In this document: one piece after another, positions 51,643 to 64,000 of the stretch
Position numbering within the stretch: the stretch's first letter is position 1
Layout of the letters: each line of letters begins with the position of its first letter
Origin: Pyrocephalus nanus
Taxonomy: Eukaryota > Chordata > Aves > Passeriformes > Tyrannidae
Length of the DNA: 64,000 bases
Assembly: GCA_038380795.1 (NCBI GenBank)
Contig: CM076262.1
Span: 1,518,121-1,582,120 of the forward strand
Reading direction: 5' to 3'
Program-made: the position numbers and the translations under genes
The notes under the pieces: model-generated
What the model saw: only the letters and a program-made list of their open reading frames with translations
The model's database searches: none
Told to the model about the DNA's origin: nothing

Positions 51643-51726
51643 AAAGAAAAAAAACAAACAAAAAAAAAAAACAAAAAAAAAAAAAAAAAACAAAAAAAAA
51701 AAAAAAAAACAAAACAAAACACCAAA
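51612..51726 (+). repeat. Long A-rich tract
   Basis: About 115 bp almost entirely A, broken by single C and a few G bases, including an uninterrupted run of nearly 30 A at the start. The apparent minus-strand open frame across it, a poly-Phe protein, is an artefact of composition. Its length makes it a likely site of assembly or length error. Confidence 0.93.
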
Positions 51727-54700
51727 AACAACATAATCTTGATAATCTGATCATGAGGAAACAATTACTGAAGATACATCCCAGCACACTTCAGGATCTA
51801 GATCTAAATTGTGTCCTGACCTCTCTGTCTTTGTATGACAACTAAAGAAGTTCAGGAGCTGCCAAGAATCCTGATGAATTTTCAAAGTAAAGACTTTGAC
51901 TTCTCTTGTGATGTTGTCTCCATGGTTAATTTTATTTTATTTCACTCACTAAATATATGAATTAAATATTTAATGAATAAAGATAAACTCATTCCTTGCT
52001 TCTATAAGGCTCAGTCCAAAATTCACTGTAGGGACAAGTCTTCTACTGATTTAAATTGTTGTCTATGTTATCAGAAGCTGAAGTTATAGTCTTACAATGC
52101 AATCACTCTGCAATTTATTATTGCATGCAGTTCTTAGTCTCAAGCCCTTGTGCTGCCAGAGAATTCACATCTGAGTTCAACAGGGGAAGTACAGCCCTGG
52201 CTCAAAGCCACTTTTGTAGCTTCTGGGGCCTTGCCTTGCTGTGCCTCAGCACCAACCAGGGTCCATACTGTGGTGTAGAGGTGACAAGGAGGCTGAGGTT
52301 TACCTGCCTATGCACTGCCATTAGAGGACATATATATTATTTCTCCTCTGGATAATTTCTAACATAGGAGACTGCCTGCTGGAGGTGTGTCCAACAGCCT
52401 CCCCGCTGAGCAGTGCTTGACCTCTTATTTTGGGCCCCTTTAAAATCAAGAGGCCACAAACTATCTGCAGCAGAGGTACATGCAGTGAGACACCTTTAGG
52501 TGTAACCACCCACTTGTTATGGAGAGAAGCCATTAAGTTCATGCTTAGCTTCCCAGGAGCCGACCAGTACAGGCACAGAGAGGCTCCAGTGCCCGATAGT
52601 GCTTGGTTGTGCTGGTCACACTGGAGGCAACCAGGCCGATGGAGGGTAGGATCTGGCCTCATCGGAAGTTCTACCAGCAAGTAGTACCTGCCCAGGCTCT
52701 GAACTCCCTGTGGCTATAGAGGAGAAAGACCCTTGATAAAGCTAAGGAGTGTAATCACTGTTATTGCTGGAGCTGGTGCTTATTTCTGATTTGTTTACCT
52801 GCACGTTTTTGTCTAAACGAAGGCAGAATATTATTTTTATGAACAGTATGCTCTCATTTGAAACTGACACTAATGAATGCAAGGCTCTTTCCCCCTCTTG
52901 TTTGTACCATCAAATTAATTAGCTCTATTGTGACATCAGTATTTTTCTCAAGTAGTTCAAGGCTTGAGCATTTTCCTTTCTTTTTCTAAAGGGCATCTTC
53001 AGTGCCCTTTATCTACCATAAGAATCATGCATCACTTGTATTTTTCACAACTAATGCTGTTTATTATAAAAACTGATTGTGATGTGAAGATTGTTATACT
53101 GTGTGGCAAATTGCCCAAACAATTACTGTAAATGCATGAGCCATAAACTGTACTGCCAAGGACACTGGTAGGTTAGCTCCTATAAAAGAAACAATTAGAG
53201 TCTGAGGTGAAAATAATAGAGATGAGATGACAGTTATTGAAAAGGCAGAACATCCAGTTTAATGTCGTAAATATAGGTTTGTGGATTACAATGATGGTTT
53301 TAAAGTGTTCATGACTTATTGAATGGAATAAAGTATTCCATACTTTAGAATGGGGCCATAATTATTATTCCTTTTTAATTGTGATGTCTGATGCATTTGT
53401 GAGCAGTTGCTGAGAACATCCCCACATTATACTGATTCTAGTTCTAAATTATCATCCTGCTCCAAGGGTTTGGGGTTTTTTTATTATTATTATTTTACTT
53501 TTTTAGCATTTTGTTGTTCAGGGTCTGTTCTGAACAATGTATTTTCTCTTGAGGAACTTGGAGTGCTTAGAGGGTTACAGCAGTAATTATTTCAGTTTCA
53601 GCCTACACACTTCACTGCTTTAAATCATCATTAGAAGTTTCATCCCTCAGCAACTCCTGCTGAGACAATCTTAAACTCCTAGAAACAATTAGATAAGAAT
53701 AGCTTATCTTTATGACAATTTGTATATAAAGATATTGATAAGAATTTGCCAGAAATTAAGAGAATACATTTTTTTCTTAGAAACCATCTAAATACAGGAA
53801 AAGAGGTTTTATGATTGCTAAAGAATTTCAGTAGTTCAAACCAGATTTGGAACATATGAAGATTAGGGTGCATAAAAAAAGATGTGCACCCTACAAGAGG
53901 ATGTGCTGCAATAGACTATGGCACATAGAGAGAACATAAAAGAAAACTGACAATACTGCATGAGAAAATGAAACAGTCCTCTGTTTCTTTAAGACAAGAC
54001 ATAGGGATAAGAGGCAATGAAATAAAATTCAAATATTAGACCCTAGGGAGAGCACTAAACAACTGGACACAGAATTATGGCTGTCCCAGAAGGCAAAGGT
54101 GCTGGGCACATAAAATCAGAACTGGGAAGGGTCTGCCCAGGGTTTGGAGGAGAGGACAAAGTGAGCAGCAGAGCAAAGGTGGCAAGGGCAGTCTGTGTCT
54201 GCAGCATGTGAAAGCTGACAGAACCCATTAGTCAGAGCAGGTGGGGAGAGACTGTAAAATGTCTCTGAAAGCAAGTTGCAAGGAAACTATGCATGCAGCT
54301 GTAACACCTTTTAGGAACATTCTCTATGTAATTTTCGGGGTTTTACATACTGTTAAGAGAAGCTGATCTTAATGTTAGGTAGGGTGTCAGAGCAGTGCTG
54401 GACTTTGATGGTGACACAGTGAAGTTCAGGGTGGTGTTGGGGAGCAGAGCTTTGGAGGTGGCTGGGCTGTGGACCTGGGCAGTAGCTGTGTCCCCAGGCT
54501 GAAATACCTGCCTCCTACCAAAACCCGATGTAGAGTCCTGGGAACTAGACCTTAGGTACAGCAGAAATTAACAGCTGCACTAATCACAGACAGGCCAGGC
54601 TGGCACAGAGCAGTGTGAGCAAGATGTGGAGCATTGCTGTCCGTGCTGACAACAAAACAGAGGACAGCTGAAACTCAGCCAGCATCATGCCTCGTTCTGG

Positions 54701-56821
54701 GCTTCTAATGCACACGCCTAAATTTCTACTTGTCCGTTGGCTTTACCTGAAAATATGGCCAATTTGTACCTAAAAGGATTTTGGTTTCAAATGATCTCTC
54801 CTTTTGGAGATGTCATGTTATACATGCCTGAACCGTAACATTGCTATTACGTGTCACGTGTGGCAATACCATGGCCTTCTGTTTATATGAGGTTTTTTTT
54901 AAGGAGGTCTTTAGAAAATAGAAGCACAACAAAAAAAAAAAAAAGTCAGAAACAATTATTTAAATTATATTGTTAGATTCAAAACTGATTGAGACCACAC
55001 AGGTAAAGATTCAGAAGCAAAAATTGCAGGGAAAATCAACATCTATAATTGAATAGCTATGTGAAAATGAAGTAGAAATTACTAAATAGTATTTTAAAAC
55101 ATTATGCCAGTACAACTCCTATTAGATCCTATTAGAATGACGCTGTATGTAAATCGGAGCCCTTATTATAAATCTAGGAAAGACTGATTTTCTTATATGA
55201 CCTTCAACTACCGGCAGTGTTATAGAAGGCTCAATCTAGTTCTTAGTAAATAGGTGTCACCAAACAAACAGGACTGACACTAATTAGCTCCCTTGTTGAT
55301 AGTCAGGCAACAGAGGACAGAGGCAGAAAACGGCATGGCCCACTCATTATTAGAGCAGTAGGTGAGGACATTTGCTGGCTGGCACGGCAATGGAGGTTTG
55401 CACTGCAGCTGCCATTTTGAAACTAGGCTGAGAATAGAAGACTGCATTATCAGGAGGGTCAGTCAAGCAAACTTCACAAGCACCTTGCATGAAAACAGAG
55501 CCACAAAAAACCTGTACTATAATCTTTGAAATTTGAGGAAGACAATATTAACTTGTGGTATTTCTCCACCTCAAGGAAATACCCCTTAGTTTTGGTCATG
55601 TCACCTAAAAAAAGGGGCTGGCACCAGAAGAATAAAGGTGGGACTTCAAAACGACCATAAAGGACTGTCAGTAGCTTCTGCACAAGAAGAAATTAGAAGA
55701 GAAGTTTGGAAAGTGAAGTGGAAAAAGATACTCAGAATAAGCAGTATATGGTATGATGATTAATAGTATCGAGGGGGGACAATTGATCAAGAGAGCAGCT
55801 GTAAGGGATTTTGAGTGTTTTTTTCTGAAAAGATAATTCCCAGTAGGATTCAAGCAATGTTTGTAATAAACCTATTTTTATTAAGATTATTGGATTGGTG
55901 CTATCCAGGGGATTATATTTTCCAATTACTAATATTTTCATTTTTCAGTCTTAGTTTATGATTGAAGCAGGGACATAGGTGGCACAGAACAAAATGCATT
56001 GGCTTGACTTGGGATGAGAATAATCATAGCCTCAAAGCAAACAAAGTCCCAAGAAATTAGTCTTTATTTTCTAGCTCATTAAAAAAGACCTTGAGTTTTA
56101 ATGGCAAAACATTAATACAATTTTTATTGTGTTTGTTTTTTTTTTTTTTTAATACAGATGTATATCTGTCCATTAGAAGATTTTAGTGCCATACAGTCTG
56201 AACCAGGAGCCCAACACCGATTTGGTGCCAGGTTCAAACCTTTAATATAGCACTGCCTATCCCCAAATCTCATAACTATAAGTGTGAAGACTATAGAAAA
56301 AAAGCATTGCAAATAAGACAGTTATACCTCAAATTAAGCTATAGCAATTATAAACAAGAACACTGCCACTTTTTTCATATAATTTTATAGCTCTGTCATG
56401 GTTGCTGTACCTTATTGCAATATCCATGCAGCAATTTTGAAAATAAACCACTTCAGAAGTCCTGTTAAACAGCTGTTTTACATGTGGATTAGTCAGAAAA
56501 TTGAATAAGTCCTTTACAGAATGGCCAAGTCTTTCAGAAAGAGAGAAACTCTCTCAAAATGATCCTCCTGGCAGGGTTAGCAGGTCTAGGTTAGCAGGTC
56601 TATTGACAGCTCCATTGTGAATTAGTACTGCGGGACCCTACTATTGTGATTCTATTTCCAGGACCAAGATATTGAAAAAGAGGAAAAGGTGAATCAGGAA
56701 TTACGTTTTCTGAGGACTAGGCTTGACCTAAGGTCAGAGATTATGCTTCTTAGGTTGCTATTTTTTCCGGAAGGGGCATGATCAAATATTGAAATGATTT
56801 TGTAGAAAGGAACTGGAGGTA

Positions 56822-57465
56822 GTGTTCCTCTGTTGTTCTCTCGCTTCTTTCTCCCACTGCTTTAAAAGATGGAAGGAGAGAAACTCTCAAGTTGTATCTG
56901 TTTTGTCTAGATCTGAGATGAAAAAGACCTTAACCAAAGTAGCTCCTGGTCGTTTTCTGGATTTCAGAGGGGAAGAACAGAGAAGAAGAAGTCTCCTCCC
57001 GGGATGTCAGAAGAGAGTGTATTTCCTAGAGGTTGACTGCGGTAGGCTGAGGCACATATGCAAGCAGGTGACAAATGCCTTAAAGAGGCCAATGGACAGA
57101 TGGCAGTCAGTTGAGACTAAGACACAGAAACCACCCCTGGGGAGGAGAACAGAACAGATGACAACAAAAAAAAACCCTTTAAGAGTTGTTCTTGAGAAAG
57201 GGAAACTCTGATCTAAATCTTGGAAAGCAATTGTAAATTCAGTATCTCAATAAGATAAAATTCCCAGGTGTTATCACCACGAGAGACTTTTATAACCTTT
57301 TTTGGTTTTTTACATGCTTTGTACCACACAGCAAGAAGGCAGTTGTATGATAGATCTCAATATTTCTATCAAGAAGACATGAAATATAACCCAGAAGATT
57401 ACTGGTTCAGAATTACTGAGGTAGATTTAGACACTGACAAACTCCTCAGCCCTCTAGCAACATGA
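56822..57465 (+). other. Segment abutting the CR1 copy, origin unresolved
   Basis: Two open frames (129 and 65 residues) run up to the first recognisable CR1 endonuclease block. The first is basic and Arg/Lys-rich, including GRLRHICKQVTNALKRPMDR; the second ends TEVDLDTDKLLSPLAT. Neither matches the CR1 endonuclease N-terminus as I know it. The segment may be host DNA flanking the truncation, an upstream portion of a divergent CR1, or an unrelated repeat. There is no splice or promoter evidence for a gene. Confidence 0.25.
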
Positions 57466-57492
57466 AGCCATGATGCAGTCGCCATCACGGAA

Positions 57493-58015
57493 ATGTGGTG
57501 GGATGACTCGCATGACTGGAGTGCTGCCATGGATGGCTACAAGCTCTTCAGAAGGGACGGGCAAGGTAGAAGAAGTGGAGGGGTGGCTCTGTATGTTAGA
57601 GAGACTCTTGACTCGGTAGAACTTGAAGTCAGTAACTATAAGGTTGAGTGCCTGTGGATCAGAATCAGGGGGAAGGCCAACAAGGCTGACATCGTGGTGG
57701 GAGTCTGTTATAGACCATCCAAGCAGGATAATGAGGGTGCTGAATTCTTCTACAAGCAGCTGGCATATCTCTCATAATCCCCAGCCCTTGTTCTTGTGGG
57801 AGACTTGAACCTTATAGATGTCTGCTGGGAGCTCAACACAGCAGAGAAGAGGCAGTCTAGGAGATTCCTGGAGTGTATAAAGGATAATTCCCTGCTCCAG
57901 CTGGTAAATGAGCTTACCAGGGGTGGGGCCTGCTAGACCTGCTGTTCACAAACAGAGAGGGGCTGGTGGGAGATGTAGTGGTCAGAGGCCATCTGAGGCA
58001 CAGTGACCATGAAAT
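57493..58015 (+). pseudogene. Endonuclease domain remnant of the CR1 copy
   Basis: C-terminal half of an APE-type endonuclease as found in CR1 ORF2. Visible blocks are YKLFRRD, GGVALYVRE, VECLWIRIRGKANKADI, GVCYRP, VLVGDLNL and, after a frameshift near 57928, LLDLLFTNREGLVGD and HSDHE. The SDH block at 58002-58010 is part of the endonuclease active-site signature. The N-terminal catalytic half is missing. A TAA at 57775-57777 breaks the frame. Confidence 0.85.
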
Positions 58016-58666
58016 AACAGTTTTCAATACTCAGGGATGCAAAGAGGGACATCGATAAGACTTATACCCTGGACTTCCACAGGGCAGATTTCGGCCTACT
58101 CAGAAGACTGGTCCAGAGGGTACCTTGGGAAATAGCCCTTGAGGTACAGGAGAGATGGGCATTCTTCAAGAAGCAAGTCTTGAACACACAGGAGCAAGCT
58201 GTCCCAGTGTGCCAAAAGGTGAGCTGGTGGGGAAGATGGCCAGCCCAGCTGAACAGGGAAATTATAAAAGAAATTAGGGTAAAAAAGCGAGCTTACCAAT
58301 TATGGAAAATAGGGCTGGGTATTCAGGAAGAGTTTAGGAATATAATTAAGTCTTGTAGAAAGAAAATTAGAGAGACAAAGGCACAGTTTGAACTCAATAT
58401 AGCCACTTCTGTTAGGGATAAAAACAAGTGCTTCTACAGATACATCAACAGCAAAAGGAGGGGCAAGGAAAACCTCCATTCTTTGTTGGACATTTGAGGG
58501 AACAGTCACTGAAGATGAGGAAAAGGCTGAGATATTTAACACCGTCATTGCCTCAGTTTTCAACACTAAGACAGGTTGTCCTCAGGACAACCGGCATCTG
58601 GAGCTGATAGTCAGAGACAGGAAGCCAAATAGCTCCCCTGTACTCCAGGAGGAAACAGTTAAAGAT

Positions 58667-59759
58667 TTGCTGAGCCACTTGGATCCTAACAAGTCAATGG
58701 AACCAGATGGGATCCATCTTAGGGTGATGAGGGAGCTGGCAGAAGAGTTCACCAAGCCATTCTCCATAATTTACCAACAGTCCTGGCTCTCTGGGAAGGT
58801 CACAGATGATTGGAGGTTGGCAAATGTCAAGCTGATCCACAAAGCAAGCTGCAAGGAGGACCTGGGAAACTCCAGGCCTTTCAGCCTGACCTCAGAGCCT
58901 GGCAAAGTTATGGAGCAGATCATCCTGAGTGCAATCACACAGCACCTACAGGATGGACAAGGGATCAGACCCAGCCAGCACAGGTTTAGGAGGGGCAGGT
59001 CCTGTCTGACCAACCTGATCTCCTTTTATGATTAGGTGACTCGTCTGGTGGATGAGGGGAAGGCTGTGAATGTGGTCTATCTGGATTTCATCAAAGCCTT
59101 CGAAACTGACTCCCACAGCAGACTCCTGGAAAAGCTGGCAGCCCACATCTTGAACAGGGGCACTCTGTTCCAGGTTAAGAACTGGCTGCAGGGCCGGGCC
59201 CAGAGAGTGCTGGTGAATGGGGCTGCATCGAGTTGGCGGCCAGTCACAAGCGGTGTCCCTCAGGGATCAGTGCTGGGCCCAGTTCTATTTAATCTTTATT
59301 GATATTTTGGATGAGGGGACTGAGTGTAGGATTAGCAAACTTGCAGATGACACCAAGTTGGGTGGGAGTGTCGATCAACTGGAAGGCAAGAGGGCTCCTC
59401 AGAGGGACCTGGACAAGCTGGAGAGATGGTCTGATTCCAACGGGATGAGGTTCAACAAGGCCAAGTGCCGGGTCCTGCACTTTGGCCACAACAACCCCCT
59501 GCAGCGCTACAGGCTGGGGACAGAGTGGCTGGAGAGCAGCCAGGTGGAAAGGGACCTGGGAGTTTGGATTGACAGGAAGCTGAACAGGAGCCAGCAGTGT
59601 GCCCAGGTGGCCAAAAGGGCCAATGGCATCCTGGCCTGGATCAGGAACAGTGTGGCCAGCAGGACCAGGACAGCGATCCTTCCCCTGTACTCAGCACTGG
59701 TGAGGCCACACCTGGAGTGGTGTCCAGTTCTGGGCCCCTCAGTTCAGGAAAGTCATTGA
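58667..59759 (+). pseudogene. Reverse transcriptase domain of the CR1 copy (broken)
   Basis: Reverse-transcriptase portion of the CR1 open reading frame. The fingers and palm region reads through HKASCKEDLGNSRPFSLTS and RRGRSCLTNLISFYD, then hits TAG where a Gln codon (CAG) is the likely ancestor. The same frame continues with VTRLVDEG, motif A (YLDFIKAF) and motif B (PQGSVLGP). A shift near 59300 moves the frame before motif C ([10 protein letters not shown]) and the thumb region ([32 protein letters not shown]). Both Asp residues of motif C are retained. The enzyme cannot be made whole from this copy. Confidence 0.88.
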
Positions 59760-60200
59760 GGTTGTGGAGCAGGTCTAGAGAAGAACAACCAGGCTGGTGC
59801 AGGGACTGAAGCACAAGTCCTGTGAGGAGAGGCTGAGGGAGCTGGGGTTCTTTAGCCTGGAGAAGAGGAGGCTCAGGGGAGACCTCATCACTCTTTGCAA
59901 CTCCCTGAAAGGAGGTTGCAGCCAGGTGGGCATTGTTCTCTTCTCCCAGGCAATCAGCAGTAGGATGAGAGGGCATGGTCTTAAGCTCTGCCAGGGCAGG
60001 TTTAGGTTGAATATTAGGAAAAAATCTATGGAGCGCGTAATCAGACATTGGAACAGTCTGCCCAGGGAGGTGTTGGATTCACTGTCCCTGGAGGTTTTTA
60101 AGATGAGACTGGATGTGACACTTAGAGCCATGGTCTAGAAATCACAGCAGTGTTGGATCAAGCATTAGACTTGATGGTCTCTGAGGTCTTTTCCTACCTG

Positions 60201-60224
60201 GTTGATTCTATGATTCTGTGATTC
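60201..60224 (+). repeat. CR1 3'-terminal octamer repeats
   Basis: Short 8-bp-type tandem units (GATTCTAT, GATTCTGT, GATTC) close the CR1 copy. CR1 elements end in such microsatellite-like octamers instead of poly(A). This fixes the element's 3' boundary and its plus-strand orientation. Confidence 0.9.
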
Positions 60225-63200
60225 AGGCTTGAAACATCTTGTGCTTATTGTCCAGCATCCATAAACATTGCAAGGACAACAACTGCATCGAAACAAAATG
60301 TAAATGCAAATCTACTTGGTGTACCTTAGAGCAAGGTAAAAAAAACCTGCCACCTTTACCTAGTTCACATTCAGTTGTTTAGCTCAGTGCCTGTTAGGAC
60401 CGCAATTAGTAACCAACAGTAATAAATCTTCAGGTTTAGTGTATCCACTGGTTCCACAAATCAGGAGGAGAGTGGAGAAACACTCAGAAAACCAAGCCCC
60501 TATTATTCTTTGGCATATCAACTAATATTTGTTTGTGTGTGTCACTGAAGTTCCAGGGATCAAATAGCCACTTCTAACATGCTCCCATGGTGTTTAAAAG
60601 GTCTTAGCCTTTCCTTTGCCCTAAGGCAGGGACTGCATTTAGCTTACAAAATATTTATTTGCATCATTCTTTTTACCTTTAGTAGCAGAGAAGGTAGTCT
60701 ACATTTTATCTTAAAAATATGATGAGCAATTAGTTCTCTAGATCTACACTGTAACTGAATCAATTGCTTTAATTTCAGATCTGTGGTGCTGGGACAGGGT
60801 CATGGCTTAAAGATCAAAATAAGCGTAAACAGCTCAAATGACACTGGTAGTGAATGCAGTGATTAAATATGGCTCCAGTGCTCTCAGTTATTATTGCACT
60901 AACTTTAAACATCTTTCCAAGACTAACATTTAGCCAGGTCAAGGTGAATGCAATGGAACAATTTTTTTTCCAACTGAACATTTGTGAGCTGAAATACCTG
61001 AATGGTGGACAGGAGAGAGTTTTGAAATGGGTATTTACAGTCTGGTTCAGTTTGCAAAATAGATACTTCCCTATACAAAAGAATCATTGAACATACTGGA
61101 GATCCGTTAGCAATATATTTCTATTTGTCCGAAGGTCCTTAACCAGCAATCTGAAAGAGTGTAGAAATAAACTCTGGTCCTATAAAAATTAACATTCCAT
61201 GACAATTTTACACATGCAGAGTTCTAAAAAGTTCCGTGAGACTTCTGATGTTCATTAAATTATTTATTGCACCTATTGCAGGACCAAGCAAGTTGTTGAA
61301 TTAAAAAGTTCTAAAAGTCAGTTATAATAGTGTTACACTATTGGCATATTTAAATAAGCTGATGAAATTGTAGCAGCTGAAAAGTCTTAAAAGTGTAAAG
61401 CCAAGCAATGCATGTATAATTACAAGTACTTATCATACAGCTGAGAAATAATACTCAAATTACAAAGCACTGATTTTATGTTTTTATGTGGCTTTTATAA
61501 GCTTTATAACAACCAATATTTCCCACCTATGACAGCATAGATTTCTGTTCTGTAGCACTTTTGAGAGCAATTTCTAAGGTAGATCATGGAAGTGAACGAG
61601 AAATCAGTGATCCTATTAGAGTTCCAGAGTAAATACTATGCTAAGATTGCCAGTACAGTAACAAGCTATTTTCATTTCTTGTTCCCCAAAATTTTAAAAG
61701 CTTCTTTTAAAATTTCTAATGCAAAAAATGGATGGCACATGGATAGCACAGTTCACAATCACCAAAAGCTAAAATGTGACAGGTTTTCAGTCTTCAAGTA
61801 GTCTTCAATTAGGTGACCAGAAGTACAGAAAGCATAAGTTTATTTGTCAGTGCGTGCCATTCTCATGCATATCTTCCACCTGTTTCTTTAACGTTTCTGT
61901 GATAGCATTCAAAGCCTTAAGCCATTAACTTAGATATCTATCTTTAGGATCTTTAATAAGTTTCATATTTCAAATAGTAAGTATGCCTGGATTTTGAAAT
62001 ATTATGATTAAACAGACAGAAAAAAAAAACATTAAGCGTAGTTTCTAGCTAAGTAGGATTGTTCCCTATAGAATATTTTTCAAGTGGTTTATCTTAGCTT
62101 ATTTTAAATTACTTTGGAGAGTAAGGCTGCAGCAATTTCCTTAAAAGATAACTCTAGAGTTGCTATTAAGAAGCATTCCTAATACTCAGCCTCAAATCTA
62201 CAGCTTGCTTTTACCCCACTTGTCTGAATAATATATTTTAGAGCACCTTAAATAATTTCCGTGTCCCTGATAATCATGGTATTCAAGTACCTACAGAAGT
62301 CTCTTTTTTTGTGCCAGTTCTACCTACTTCTACATCTGACAAAGACTGGCAATGACCAGGAGACAAGAGAAGGGCTGGGAACATGACGAGAGGAGTACTG
62401 TTTTTAGCTAGCTCCCTGTGAATGGATAGCTTCTCTAGCAGCTGCTCTCCTGGTAAAAACAGTGACTACAGTTACTTCCTAATAATAGCAATAAACTTTA
62501 GCCAAATCCCATATCTGTATGATGATCAGGCTGTAACTCGTGACTTAAAATGCCAGAAACAACCTTGAGATTAAATGGAGGTACACAAAGATCTGTGTTT
62601 TAACACCTTTTCTGCTCTTCTTACCCTTTCCTGATTATGGCAAACAACAATCAAAAGGAAAAGGATTAAAAAGGAACATAATTTAAATGTCCTATTTTAA
62701 ATGGTCCAGCTGGGAATAATACAGTTGTTCCTCATAGCAAAGTGCGTGAGAAGCTATTTCCAAACATCTTCCTCAGAAGTCCTTGTTTTTTTTAATCACA
62801 TCATGAGTTTGTGGGAAAGGCTAAGAGGAGCTGATGCAAAACTGCATTTCTCAGGGCAACCTAGGCACAGGTCTGCCATCTGCCTGGGGAAGACTGACTG
62901 AGCGTGGTGCAGTCCTGCCAAGCTGGGTCTTTGTGAACTTCCTTTGCCTCCCATCAGAAAGGGGATAAGGCAGCAGCTGAAGATCAGAACCTAATCATGC
63001 ACAGAAGAAATTTTCTCACTAGCAATTGCTTTAAGACCATTCAGTATTTATGCTTTCACAGTTGGCATTGGTGGTCCACAGACAGAGGGTTTTTAATCTC
63101 TTCTTTCTCATTGTGCATTGTACACAGAGCAACTCTTGTAAGAGCCATCTCCCTATTCTGTGTTGCATTTTAAAGTGGCATCATGGAGGTAAGTGAACTG

Positions 63201-64000
63201 ATGTGCTATTATTCAAGAAAGGTACAGTCTATCAATCACAAATAAAAGCATAGGACCAACATCAGCTGGATCACACTGATACACCTGTGGATCGGTTCAG
63301 GGTGATAGATTTGCGGGCTCAGAGGGGGATAACTCTAACAGCTATGACGTAAATACTAGCCTTCCACTTCCTTGTCAGAGGAGTCCAAATACATGTTATA
63401 TCTTTTGTAGAACAATTTTCATGATTATCAGCCGTTTTCCTTGGGCTGTTGCTCTTGATCTTGACAGATGGCAACCCAGGGCAAAGCACAGAAACGTGAT
63501 GCAGCTCCATCAGTGACAGAGAAAATAGTTTACATGACTTTTTCACTGCACTGTGCAGCATGATCTGCAGGAGTTTGCCTCATGCAACACCCAGCCAGTT
63601 CCTGTCTTAGATCAATGCAGGAGCCTGATGTCAATAAAAAAAACACGTGTGGTCCAAACCTGAGGACCAGGAAAGGTTCATGTTTAGAATCTATTTTCCA
63701 TGTCCCGTAAGCACAAAAGTCAAACAAAAAGAGAAAAGAGTAGAGCTGATATAATTAACTTACATTTTATTTGTATATATACACATATATATGATAGAAA
63801 TCAGGCCTGTTTATTGGCAAAAACATTTTCATTTCTGGTGACAGGCTTAAAATATTAAGAGACAGTTTTTCCCTCAAAGTATATTTATGACTGTATATAA
63901 GTTAAGCAAATGCTTTCAGATAGACTTAAACATCATTAATTAATTTTAACACTACTTTTCCAAACTATATTTTGTTCCTATACATCCTTTTAAGACTTTT

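Larger units (their letters stand above)
57466..60224 (+). mobile_element. CR1-family LINE, 5'-truncated and inactivated
   Basis: Non-LTR retrotransposon copy lying antisense to PPP1R3A in its intron. In order on the plus strand: the C-terminal part of an endonuclease (AITEMWWDDSHDW, RRSGGVALYVRE, GVCYRP, GDLNL, and HSDHE near 58002-58013); a linker region; then a reverse transcriptase with motif [14 protein letters not shown] near 59077, motif [11 protein letters not shown] near 59255 and motif C LADDT near 59341. A CR1-type tail ends WNSLPREV. The 3' end has ATTCTATG-ATTCTGTG-ATTC units finishing at about 60224, with no poly(A), as expected for CR1. It is inactive: the 5' part is missing, in-frame stops sit at 57775-57777 and 59033-59035, and frameshifts occur near 57.93, 59.30 and 59.76-59.80 kb. 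The 5' boundary is uncertain by some tens of bases. Despite the damage it is far better preserved than the copy at 49.5 kb, so it is the younger insertion. Confidence 0.93.
45029..64000 (-). other. PPP1R3A: PPP1R3A 5'-side intron, incomplete in window
   Basis: Everything upstream of the 59-nt exon on the minus strand. I looked through the minus-strand open frames for the PP1-docking and CBM21-type sequence expected in the first coding exon and found none, so the first exon most likely lies past base 64,000. The intron contains an ancient CR1-like relic, an A-rich tract and a younger CR1 copy, annotated separately. The remaining stretches (45.0-49.4, 51.8-57.4 and 60.2-64.0 kb) show only AT-rich unique-looking DNA, short chance ORFs and small simple repeats, including a TA-rich run at about 63773-63793. 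Confidence 0.6.

Noticed and set aside
51492..51764. Poly-Phe minus-strand open frame
   Set aside because: Produced entirely by the A-rich simple tract.
52321..52684. 119- and 84-residue frames on opposite strands
   Set aside because: A locally GC-richer stretch inside the intron. Nothing recognisable, and no acceptor/donor pair fits the PPP1R3A phase.
53890..54160. Possible further CR1 tail fragment
   Set aside because: A stretch resembling AGACAAGACATAGGGATAAG with a LINE-like purine bias, but I could not anchor any protein motif or boundary to it.

Overview
This is vertebrate nuclear DNA, most likely from a bird. Two things point there. The only recognisable gene is a spliced vertebrate gene, the glycogen-targeting subunit PPP1R3A. 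The clearest repeat is a CR1-family LINE whose 3' end carries the short ATTCTATG/ATTCTGTG-type octamer repeats typical of avian (and broadly sauropsid) CR1. Interspersed-repeat density is low, which also suits a bird. I see no operons, bacterial genes, CRISPR arrays, tRNAs or rRNAs.

Layout. Bases 1 to about 39,980 look intergenic: AT-rich DNA with short chance ORFs, simple repeats, one small ancient LINE relic near 10.75 kb, and a striking perfect 19-bp inverted repeat at 14.56 kb. From 45,028 down to 39,985 on the minus strand lie the last three coding exons of PPP1R3A. They are a 59-nt exon, a 137-nt exon and a 2,511-nt terminal exon ending in the hydrophobic membrane anchor. Splice sites and reading phases agree across all three, giving 901 residues in frame. 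Everything from 45,029 to the end of the window appears to be the preceding PPP1R3A intron (more than 18.9 kb). That intron holds an old CR1-like relic (about 49.5-50.8 kb), a long A-rich tract (51.6 kb), and a younger 5'-truncated CR1 copy (about 57.47-60.22 kb) inserted antisense to the gene.

How it works together. The exons in view encode the long, hydrophilic, probably disordered middle of the protein and its C-terminal membrane anchor. The N-terminal PP1-binding (RVxF-type) and glycogen-binding (CBM21) regions known for this family are not in the window and should lie beyond base 64,000. The CR1 copies are dead: they carry in-frame stops, frameshifts and a missing 5' part. I found no convincing new biological system. 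The most unusual items are the 14.56-kb hairpin, a paired TAATTA/octamer motif block at 12.57 kb, and a tandem NAGNAG acceptor at PPP1R3A exon 2.
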